Source of the DNA: Procambarus clarkii
Lineage: Eukaryota; Arthropoda; Malacostraca; Decapoda; Cambaridae
NCBI RefSeq assembly: GCF_040958095.1
Contig: NC_091156.1
Span: 21,864,927 to 21,928,926 of the forward strand
Reading direction: 5' to 3'
Length of the DNA: 64,000 nucleotides
Below the pieces are notes generated by a model. That model was not told the origin of the DNA, did no database searches, and saw nothing but the letters and a program-made list of their open reading frames with translations. Each line of letters opens with the position of its first letter. Within the stretch, counting starts at the first letter, position 1. This document shows, in pieces, positions 54,950 to 64,000 of this stretch. The position numbers and the translations under genes are program-made.

Positions 54950-57900
54950 TGTGTGTAGTGTGTGTGGGAGTGGTAGCCAGGGTTGTGTTTGTGTGGAGTG
55001 ATAGCCAGGATTGTGTGTGTGGAGTGATAGCCAGGATTGTGTGTGTGGAGTGATAGCCAGGGTTGTGTTTGTGTGTGTGTGGAGTGGTAGCCAGGGTTGT
55101 GTGTGTGTGGAGTGATAGCCAGGGTTGTGTTTGTGTGGAGTGATAGCCAGGGTTGTGTGTGTGGAGTGATAGCCAGGGTTGTGTGTGTGTGTGTGGAGTG
55201 GTAGCCAGGGGTGTGTGTGTGTGTGGAGTGATAGCCAGGGGTGTGTGTGTGTGGAGTGGTAGCCAGGGGTGTGTGTGTGTGTGGAGTGGTAGCCAGGGGT
55301 GTGTGTGTGTGTGGAGTGATAGCCAGGGTTGTGTGTGTGGAGTGATAGCCAGGATTGTGTGTGTGCGTGTGTGGAGTGGTAGCCAGGGTTATGTGTGTGT
55401 GTGTGTGGAGTGATAGCCAGGGTTATGTGTGTGTGTGTGTGGAGTGATAGCCAGGGGTGTGTGTGTGTGTGGAGTGGTAGCCAGGGTTGTGTGTGTGGAG
55501 TGATAGCCAGGGTTGTGTGTGTGGAGTGATAGCCAGGATTGTGTGTGTGTGTGTGTGGAGTGGTAGCCAGGGTTATGTGTGTGGGAGTGGTAGTCAGGGT
55601 TGTGTTTGTGTGGAGTGATAGCCAGGGTTGTGTGTGTGTGTGTGTGGAGTGATAGCCAGGGGTGTGTGTGTGGGAGTGGTAGTCAGGGTTGTGTTTGTGT
55701 GGAGTGATAGCCAGGGTTGTGTGTGTGTGGAGTGGTAGCCAGGGTTGTGTGTGTGGAGTGATAGCCAGGGTTGTGTGTGTGTGTGTGGAGTGGTAGCCAG
55801 GGTTGTGTGTGTGTGTGTGTGGAGTGGTAGCCAGGGTTGTGTGTGTGGAGTGGTAGCCAGGGTTGTGTGTGTGGAGTGATAGCCAGGGTTGTGTGTGTGT
55901 GTGTGTGGAGTGGTAGCCAGGGTTGTGTGTGTGTGTGTGTGGAGTGGTAGCCAGGGTTGTGTGTGTGTGTGTGTGGAGTGGTAGCCAGGGTTGTGTGTGT
56001 GTGTGTGTGGAGTGGTAGCCAGGGTTGTGTGTGTGGGAGTGATAGCCAGGGTTGTGTGTGTGGAGTGATAGCCAGGGTTGTGTGTGTGTGTGTGTGGAGT
56101 GGTAGCCAGGGTTGTGTTTGTATGGAGTGATAGCCAGGGTTATGTGTGTGTGTGTGTGGAGTGGTAGCCAGGGTTGTGTGTGTGGAGTGGTAGCCAGGGT
56201 TGTGTGTGTGTGGAGTGGTAGCCAGGGTTGTGTGTGTGTAGAGTGATAGCCAGGGTTGTGTGTGTGGGAGTGATAGCCAGGGTTGTGTGTGTGGAGTGAT
56301 AGCCAGGGTTGTGTGTGTGTGTGTGTGTGTGGAGTGGTAGCCAGGGTTGTGTTTGTATGGAGTGATAGCCAGGGTTATGTGTGTGTGTGTGTGGAGTGAT
56401 AGCCAGGGTTGTGTGTGTGGAGTGGTAGCCAGGGTTGTGTGTGTGTGGAGTGATAGCCAGGGTTGTGTGTGTGTGGAGTGATAGCCAGGGTTGTGTGTGT
56501 GTGGAGTGATAGCCAGGGTTGTGTGTGTGTGGAGTGATAGCCAGGATTGTGTGTGTGTGGAGTGATAGCCAGGGTTGTGTGTGTGTGGAGTGATAGCCAG
56601 GGTTGTGTTTGTATGGAGTGATAGCCAGGATTGTGTGTGTGGAGTGATAGCCAGGGTTGTGTGTGTGTGGAGTGATAGCCAGGGTTGTGTTTGTATGGAG
56701 TGATAGCCAGGATTGTGTGTGTGGAGTGATAGCCAGGGTTGTGTGTGTGTGGAGTGGTAGCCAGGGTTGTGTTTGTATGGAGTGATAGCCAGGATTGTGT
56801 GTGTGGAGTGATAGCCAGGGTTGTGTGTGTGTGGAGTGATAGCCAGGGTTGTGTTTGTGGGAGTGATAGCCAGGGTTGTGTGTGTGTGGAGTGATAGCCA
56901 GGATTGTGTGTGTGGAGTGATAGCCAGGGTTGTGTGTGTGTGGAGTGATAGCCAGGGTTGTGTTTGTATGGAGTGATAGCCAGGATTGTGTGTGTGGAGT
57001 GATAGCCAGGGTTGTGTGTGTGGAGTGATAGCCAGGGTTGTGTTTGTATGGAGTGATAGCCAGGATTGTGTGTGTGGAGTGATAGCCAGGGTTGTGTGTG
57101 TGTGGAGTGATAGCCAGGGTTGTGTTTGTGGGAGTGATAGCCAGGGTTGTGTGTGTGTGGAGTGATAGCCAGGATTGTGTGTGTGTGGAGTGATAGCCAG
57201 GGTTGTGTGTGTGGAGTGATAGCCAAGGTTGTGTTTGTGTGGAGTGATAGCCAGGGTTGTGTGTGTGTGGAGTGGTAGCCAGGGTTGTGTGTGTGTGGAG
57301 TGATAGCCAGGGTTATGTGTGTGTGTGGAGTGATAGCCAGGGTTGTGTTTGTGTGGAGTGATAGCCAGGGTTATGTGTGTGTGGAGTGGTAGCCAGGGTT
57401 GTGTGTGTGGAGTGGTAGCCAGGGTTGTGTGTGTGTGTGGAGTGATAGCCAGGGTTGTGTGTGTGGAGTGGTAGCCAGGAGTGTGTGTGTGTGGAGTGGT
57501 AGCCAGGGTTGTGTGTGTGTGGAGTGGTAGCCAGGGTTGTGTGTGTGTGGAGTGGTAGCCAGGGTTATGTGTGTGTGGAGTGATAGCCAGGATTGTGTGT
57601 GTGGAGTGATAGCCAGGGTTGTGTTTGTGTGGAGTGATAGCCAGGGTTATGTGTGTGTGGAGTGGTAGCCAGGGTTGTGTGTGTGGAGTGGTAGCCAGGG
57701 TTGTGTGTGTGTGGAGTGGTAGCCAGGGTTATGTGTGTGTGGAGTGATAGCCAGGATTGTGTGTGTGGAGTGATAGCCAGGGTTGTGTTTGTGTGGAGTG
57801 ATAGCCAGGGTTATGTGTGTGTGGAGTGGTAGCCAGGGTTGTGTGTGTGTGGAGTGGTAGCCAGGGTTGTGTGTGTGTGTGGAGTGATAGCCAGGGTTGT

Positions 57901-60863
57901 GTGTGTGGAGTGGTAGCCAGGAGTGTGTGTGTGTGGAGTGGTAGCCAGGGTTGTGTGTGTGTGGAGTGGTAGCCAGGGTTATGTGTGTGTGGAGTGATAG
58001 CCAGGATTGTGTGTGTGTGGAGTGATAGCCAGGGTTGTGTTTGTGTGGAGTGATAGCCAGGGTTATGTGTGTGTGGAGTGGTAGCCAGGGTTGTGTGTGT
58101 GGAGTGGTAGCCAGGGTTGTGTGTGTGTGTGGAGTGATAGCCAGGGTTGTGTGTGTGGAGTGGTAGCCAGGAGTGTGTGTGTGTGGAGTGGTAGCCAGGG
58201 TTGTGTGTGTGTGGAGTGGTAGCCAGGGTTGTGTGTGTGTGGAGTGGTAGCCAGGGGTGTGTGTGTGTGTGGAGTGATAGCCAGGGTTGTGTGTGTGGAG
58301 TGGTAGCCAGGGGTGTGTGTGTGTGGAGTTATAGCCAGGGTTGTGTGTGTGTGTGGAGTGGTAGCCAGGGGTGTGTGTGTGTGGAGTGGTAGCCAGAGGT
58401 GTGTGTGTGTGGAGTGGTAGCCAGGGTTGTGTGTGAGTGTGGAGTGATAGCCAGGGGTGTGTGTGTGTGGAGTGGTAGCCAGGGTTGTGTGTGTGGAGTG
58501 GTAGCCAGGGTTGTGTGTGTGTGGAGTGGTAGCCAGGGGTGTGTGTGTGTTGAGTGGTAGCCAGAGGTGTGTGTGTGTGGAGTGGTAGCCAGGGTTGTGT
58601 GTGAGTGTGGAGTGATAGCCAGGGGTGTGTGTGTGTGGAGTGGTAGCCAGGGGTGTGTGTGTGTGTGGAGTGGTAGCCAGGGTTGTGTGTGTGTGTGGAG
58701 TGGTAGCCAGGGTTGTGTGTGTGTGGAGTGATAGCCAGGGGTGTGTGTGTGTGTGGAGTGGTAGCCAGGGTTGTGTGTGTGTGGAGTGGTAGCCAGGGGT
58801 GTGTGTGTGTGGAGTGGTAGCCAGGGTTGTGTGTGTGTGTGGAGTGGTAGCCAGGGTTGTGTGTGTGTGTGGAGTGGTAGCCAGGGTTGTGTGTGTGTGG
58901 AGTGGTAGCCAGGGGTGTGTGTGTGTGTGGAGTGGTAGCCAGGGTTGTGTGTGTGTGTGGAGTGGTAGCCAGGGTTGTGTGTGTGTGTGGAGTGGTAGCC
59001 AGGGGTGTGTGTGTGTGGAGTGGTAGCCAGGGTTGTGTGTGTGTTGAGTGGTAGCCAGAGGTGTGTGTGTGTGGAGTGGTAGCCAGGGGTGTGTGTGTGT
59101 GTGGAGTGATAGCCAGGGTTGTGTGTGTGTGGAGTGGTAGCCAGGGTTGTGTGTGTGGAGTGATAGCCAGGGTTGTGTGTGTGGAGTGATAGCCAGGGTT
59201 GTGTGAGTGTGGAGTGGTAGCCAGGGGTGTGTGTGTGTGGAGTGGTAGCCAGGGTTGTGTGAGTGTGGAGTGGTAGCCAGGGGTGTGTGTGCGTGGAGTG
59301 ATAGCCAGGGTTGTGTGTGTGTGGAGTGGTAGCCAGGGGTGTGTGTGTGTGGAGTGGTAGCCAGGGGTGTGTGTGTGTGGAGTGGTAGCCAGGGTTGTGT
59401 GTGTGTGGAGTGGTAGCCAGGGGTGTGTGTGTGTGTGGAGTGGTAGCCAGGGTTGTGTGTGTGTGTGGAGTGGTAGCCAGGGTTGTGTGTGTGTGTGGAG
59501 TGGTAGCCAGGGTTGTGTGTGTGTGGAGTGGTAGCCAGGGGTGTGTGTGTGTGTGGAGTGGTAGCCAGGGTTGTGTGTGTGGAGTGGTAGCCAGGGTTGT
59601 GTGAGTGTGGAGTTATAGCCAGGGGTGTGTGTGTGTGTGGAGTGGTAGCCAGGGGTGTGTGTGTGTGGAGTGGTAGCCAGGGGTGTGTGTGTGTGTGGAG
59701 TGGTAGCCAGGGTTGTGTGTGTGGAGTGGTAGCCAGGGTTGTGTGAGTGTGGAGTTATAGCCAGGGTTGTGTGAGTGTGGAGTGGTAGCCAGGGGTGTGT
59801 GTGTGTGGAGTGGTAGCCAGGGGTGTGTGTGTGTGGAGTGGTAGCCAGGGGTGTGTGTGTGTGGAGTGGTAGCCAGGGGTGTGTGTGTGTGGAGTGGTAG
59901 CCAGGGGTGTGTGTGTGTGTGGAGTGGTAGCCAGGGTTGTGTGTGTGGAGTGGTAGCCAGGGTTGTGTGAGTGTGGAGTTATAGCCAGGGTTGTGTGTGT
60001 GTGGAGTGGTAGCCAGGGGTGTGTGTGTGTGGAGTGGTAGCCAGGGGTGTGTGTGTGTGGAGTGGTAGCCAGGGGTGTGTGTGTGTGGAGTGGTAGCCAG
60101 GGGTGTGTGTGTGTGGAGTGGTAGCCAGGGTTGTGTGAGTGTGGAGTGGTAGCCAGGGGTGTGTGTGTGTGGAGTGGTAGCCAGGGGTGTGTGTGTGTGG
60201 AGTGGTAGCCAGGGGTGTGTGTGTGTGGAGTGGTAGCCAGGGGTGTGTGTGTGTGGAGTGGTAGCCAGGGTTGTGTGAGTGTGGAGTGGTAGCCAGGGGT
60301 GTGTGTGTGTGGAGTGGTAGCCAGGGTTGTGTGAGTGTGGAGTGGTAGCCAGGGGTGTGTGTGCGTGGAGTGATAGCCAGGGTTGTGTGTGTGTGGAGTG
60401 GTAGCCAGGGGTGTGTGTGTGTGGAGTGGTAGCCAGGGTTGTGTGTGTGTGGAGTGATAGCCAGGGTTGTGTGTGTGTGGAGTGATAGCCAGGGGTGTGT
60501 GTGTGTGGAGTGGTAGCCAGGGTTGTGTGAGTGTGGAGTGATAGCCAGGGGTGTGTGTGTGTGGAGTGGTAGCCAGGGGTGTGTGTGTGTGGAGTGGTAG
60601 CCAGGGGTGTGTGTGTGTGGAGTGATAGCCAGGGTTGTGTGTGTGTGGAGTGATAGCCAGGGGTGTGTGTGTGTGGAGTGGTAGCCAGGGGTGTGTGTGT
60701 GTGGAGTGGTAGCCAGGGGTGTGTGTGTGTGGAGTGGTAGCCAGGGGTGTGTGTGTGTGGAGTGGTAGCCAGGGTTGTGTGTGTGTGTGGAGTGGTAGCC
60801 AGGGGTGTGTGTGTGTGGAGTGGTAGCCAGGGTTGTGTGTGTGTGGAGTGGTAGCCAGGGTTG
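54950..60863. repeat. GT-rich 26-34 bp minisatellite, 5.9 kb
   Basis: Core ggagtggtagccagggttg (or gtgatagccaggg / gtggtagccaggggtg) plus a variable (GT)n. The unit length drifts with the GT count. The left half favours 'gatagccaggg/att'; the right half favours 'ggtagccaggggtg'. Blocks of several units recur (for example 56590-57080). Minus-strand frames of 283-1078 codons are artefacts of stop-free units. Confidence 0.97.
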
Positions 60864-61132
60864 TAACTGTAATCTCCCCACACAAACTTCTAGTATGGAA
60901 CTGAAATTTATTGGTAAAGTATTCTAGGAAGAATGTATAATTTTAAGCACAACTTCAGCATACCATCCCCCCATGCTAATGGCATGATAAGTGTAGGGAC
61001 AGTATGGTAGAGGATATGGCTGCCATTCAAGCAGGGAACTATCCTCCCTCCTGGGACGAACAATTGACTTACTAGCCCCATTGAACAGTGAACAGTGCTC
61101 CAGTGTAAACACCCAACACTTTAAGGAAATGA
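60864..61132. other. No recognisable gene
   Basis: Unique sequence between the GT-rich array and a SINE. No motif. Confidence 0.5.
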
Positions 61133-61390
61133 AGGGTTATCTTGTGGCTATCTTTCAGATGATTTCGGGGCTTAGCGCCCCCGCGGCCCGGTCCTCGGCA
61201 AGGCCTCCTTTTTGTTACACACACCTACAGGAAGCAGTCCGTAACAGCTGTCTAACTTCCGGATACCTATTTACTGCTAGGTGGAGAGAGGCATCAGGGT
61301 GAAAGACGCTCTGTCCACTTGTTTCCGCCTCCGCCGGGATCGAACCCGTAACCTTCGGACTACGAACCCCGAGCGCTGTCCACTCAGCCT
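61133..61390 (-). mobile_element. tRNA-derived SINE, copy 4
   Basis: Minus-strand head 'ggctgagtggacagcgctcg', B box 'acgggttcgatcccggcgg', then the conserved body with 'ctagcagtaaataggtatcc' and 'gggggcgctaagccccgaaa'. Confidence 0.87.
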
Positions 61391-61450
61391 TCAGGAAGGT
61401 ACTTATTCACCTGCATAAATGAGTTTGATTATTGTATCCAGGTATGGAGC

Positions 61451-62331
61451 AACACCTGGCAACACCTGGCAACACCTGGCAACACTTGGCAACACCTGGC
61501 AACACCTGGCAACACCCGGCAACACCCGGCAACACCTGGCAACACCTGGCAACACCTGGCAACACTTGGCAACACCTGGCAACACCTGGCAACACCTGGC
61601 AACACCTGGCAACACCCGGCAACACTTGGCAACACCTGGCAACACCTGGCAACACCTGGCAACACCTGGCAACACCCGGCAACACTTGGCAACACCTTGC
61701 AGCACCTGGCAGCACCTGGCAACACCTGGCAACACCTGGCAGCACCTGACAACACCTGGCAACACCTGGCAACACCTGGCAGCACCTGGCAACACCCAGC
61801 AACACCTGACAACACCTGGCAGCACCTGGCAACACCTGGCAACACCCGGCAACACTTGGCAACACCTGGCAACACCTGGCAACACCGGGCAACACCTGCC
61901 AACACCTGGCAACACCTGGCAACACCTTGCAGCACCTGGCAACACCTGGCAGCACCTGGCAACACCTTGCAACACCTGGCAACACCTGGCAACACCTTGC
62001 AGCACCTGGCAACACCCGGCAACACCCGGCAGCACCTGGCAACACCTGGCAGCACCTGGCAACACCTGGCAACACCTGGCAGCACCTGGCAACACCTGGC
62101 AGCACCTTGGCAACACCTTGCAGCACCTGGCAACACCTGGCAACACCTGGCAACACCTTGCAACACCTGGCAACACCTGACAACACCTTGCAGCACCTGG
62201 CAACACCTGGCAACACCCGGCAGCACCTGGCAGCACCTGGCAACACCTGGCAACACCTTGCAGCACCTGGCAACACCTGGCAGCACCTGGCAACACCTGG
62301 CAACACCTGGCAGCACCTGGCAACACCTGGC
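61451..62331. repeat. 10 bp minisatellite (aacacctggc)n
   Basis: About 88 copies of aacacctggc. Variants are aacacttggc, aacacccggc, agcacctggc and aacaccttgc, with one extra base near 62108. Frames are open on both strands in several phases (up to 325 codons); artefacts. Confidence 0.97.
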
Positions 62332-62356
62332 AACTCCGGGAGACACCGGGCACTTC

Positions 62357-62443
62357 CGGACATGACAGGGCTGATCACAACCAAGCAGACATGACAGGGC
62401 TGATCACAACCAAGCAGACATGACAGGGCTGATCACAATCAAG
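62357..62443. repeat. 29 bp direct repeat, three copies
   Basis: gacatgacagggctgatcac plus aaccaagca, three times; the last copy reads aatcaagca. Confidence 0.93.
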
Positions 62444-62589
62444 CAAAATATCCCAACCTGATCACAATGATCATTGCTCATCGTGGCTGATCACAACCAC
62501 GCTGAAATCAGCTATGACGAGTTCTAGATGAGTGGATAGCGGGAGCCTGACTATAGACAATGTGTGTAGACAACTGACGTGTGGTGCCA

Positions 62590-62892
62590 TGCAGCGTCAT
62601 GCCCCCGAGGCCATACTGAAGGACATAGAAGCTAAGGACTTTGATCCAGACAACACAATTTGAGAATTAGTGGACGAGATGGTGTGACTCCACTGAAAGG
62701 CTAAAGAGCCCAACACTCCGCCGTTTTTAGTGCAAACAGTCCCCATAACCCTGTGAACGTTGTCACACGTTCTTTCCCTAGTAACTTTCACACTCATGCT
62801 AAGTCTCCTCCACCGTCATATGGCCTCAGGTCATGCTCCAGGACTAGCTCTCCTCAGTGTCCTCCACGCCCGCGAACGTCAGAATGCATTAA
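62590..62892 (+). pseudogene. Gag-like frame, N-terminal part with CCHC knuckle
   Basis: Forward sequence: 'MQRHAPEAILKDIEAKDFDP' from about 62590 (stop soon after), then in another frame a Pro/Ser-rich stretch (about 62730-62880) ending in '[12 protein letters not shown]'. That is a CX2CX4H knuckle whose final Cys falls in the next frame, so one frameshift separates it from the open frame below. It looks like the nucleocapsid end of a retrotransposon gag. The minus-strand 66-codon ORF here is a shadow. Confidence 0.55.
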
Positions 62893-63957
62893 CTGTGGCA
62901 AACCAGGCCACGTAAGGCAGAGTGCACGTCAGACAACACTCATTACCACCAGCATCTCAGACATAACAATGCAGGCCATACTAACTATCACAACCATACT
63001 TATTGCACATTTCACCGCAGACCTGGACATGACACGGCTGATTGCCGAGCTGCTCGTGCACCATTCTGCACTTACCACCAGCTCCCTGGTCACGACACTG
63101 TTGACTGTCGTGCTCGCCGCGGTACTAACCAAGCTAACCACTACAGCCCTGCTCCTCCTAACCAAGCTAACCACTACAGCCCTGCTCCTCCTAACCAAGC
63201 TAACCACTACAGCCCTGCTCCTCCTCACCAAGCTAACCACTACAGCCCTGCTCCTCCTCACCAAGCTAACCACTACAGCCCTGCTCCTCCTAACCAAGCT
63301 AACCACTACAGCCCTGCTCCTCCTCACCAAGCTAACCACTACAGCCCTGCTCCTCCTCACCAAGCTAACCACTACAGCCCTGCTCCTCCTCACCAAGCTA
63401 ACCACTACAGCCCTGCTCCTCCTCACCAAGCTAACCACTACAGCCCTGCTCCTCCTCACCAAGCTAACCACTACAGCCCTGCTCCTCCTCACCAAGCTAA
63501 CCACTACAGCCCTGCTCCTCCTCACCAAGCTAACCACTACAGCCCTGCTCCTCCTCACCAAGCTAACCACTACAGCCCTGCTCCTCCTCACCAAGCTAAC
63601 CACTACAGGCCTGCTCCTCCTCACCAAGCTAACCACTACAGCCCTGCTCCTCCTCACCAAGCTAACCACTACAGCCCTGCTCCTCCTCACCAAGCTAACC
63701 ACTACAGCCCTGCTCCTCCTCACCAAGCTAACCACTACAGGCCTGCTCCTCCTCACCAAGCTAACCACTACAGCCCTGCTCCTCCTCACCAAGCTAACCA
63801 CTACAGCCCTGCTCCTCCTCACCAAGCTAACCACTACAGCCCTGCTCCTCCTTCCCATAACCAACCACATGCTGCAACCCCTAACCAGCGCCGACCGAGC
63901 CCTACACGTGCTCCTGCAACCCAACCTACGGCCCATGTTAAGGTTCGTGACAAGTGA
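62893..63957 (+). pseudogene. Gag-like open frame with two CHHC knuckles and 11-residue repeats
   Basis: Open for 354 codons with no ATG, ending at TGA 63955-63957. After the end of the upstream knuckle ('KAECTSDN') it has two zinc-knuckle-like modules, [14 protein letters not shown] and [14 protein letters not shown] (CX2HX4HX4C, His replacing the second Cys). About 22 copies of [H/N][10 protein letters not shown] follow, then a basic Pro-rich tail. Order and spacing fit a retrotransposon Gag nucleocapsid region with an expanded low-complexity segment. It may continue into a pol in another frame beyond the window. The long minus-strand ORF over the same array (62929-63936) is its shadow. Confidence 0.6.
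63128..63855 (+). repeat. 33 bp in-frame coding repeat
   Basis: About 22 near-identical 33 bp units containing 'caccaagctaaccactacag' and 'ccctgctcctcct' within the gag-like frame. Changes are rare (aac/cac at the first codon, two 'aggcctg' variants). Confidence 0.95.
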
Positions 63958-64000
63958 CAGTCACGACACAGACGGACACTGTGACTCGCGGATGACAAAC

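Noticed and set aside
55153-60885. 1078-codon and similar His/Thr/Pro repeat proteins
   Set aside because: Translation of a GT-rich minisatellite of variable unit length; no coding constraint visible.

Overview
This is eukaryotic nuclear DNA, almost certainly from a decapod crustacean; a freshwater crayfish is my best guess. The basis is the mix of non-LTR retrotransposons, tRNA-derived SINEs whose body contains 'gatttcggggcttagcg' and 'gcggcccggtcct', CR1-like LINE tails, and extreme minisatellite content. I recognise this combination from decapod genomes but have not searched it. I find no host protein-coding gene, rRNA or functional tRNA gene. Nearly all the very long open frames are accidents of tandem arrays whose unit contains no stop codon.

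Layout. 1-6.75 kb: four back-to-back minisatellites (units 14, 20, 26 and 20/16 bp). 6.8-15.9 kb: microsatellites, decayed LINEs, LINE 3'-end fragments and SINEs. 15.9-18.2 kb: a 16-17 bp array running into a SINE, then a 39 bp array. 18.8-23.3 kb: a minus-strand Jockey-like LINE split by an AT-rich insert. 24.8-28.7 kb: arrays of 27, 40 and 44 bp. 28.9-36.5 kb: a 33 bp minisatellite interrupted by a complete, young LTR retrotransposon (29678-35702). 36.5-44.9 kb: arrays of 36, 24, 19 and 26 bp, the 19 bp array being about 4.9 kb. 44.9-54.5 kb: an older, internally deleted Ty3/gypsy-type element; both of its 202 bp LTRs carry nested LINE insertions, one of them a near full-length 5.5 kb LINE with an RNase H domain. 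54.95-60.86 kb: a 5.9 kb GT-rich array. 61.1-64.0 kb: a SINE, a 10 bp array, and a gag-like frame containing a coding 33 bp (11-residue) repeat. By hand addition, minisatellites cover about 27-28 kb of the 64 kb.

How it fits together. The window is a nest of mobile elements and arrays. Two LTR elements sit inside minisatellites. LINEs sit inside LTRs. Several arrays start in, or lie within, mobile-element sequence: a SINE head, a LINE 3' region, LINE ORF2, a gypsy leader and a gag frame. The most interesting items are the young LTR element, which has integrase upstream of an RNase H remnant and no reverse transcriptase; the two LINE insertions at almost the same base of two LTR copies; and a CCWGG core shared by about ten otherwise unrelated arrays. 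All counts and alignments were done by eye.
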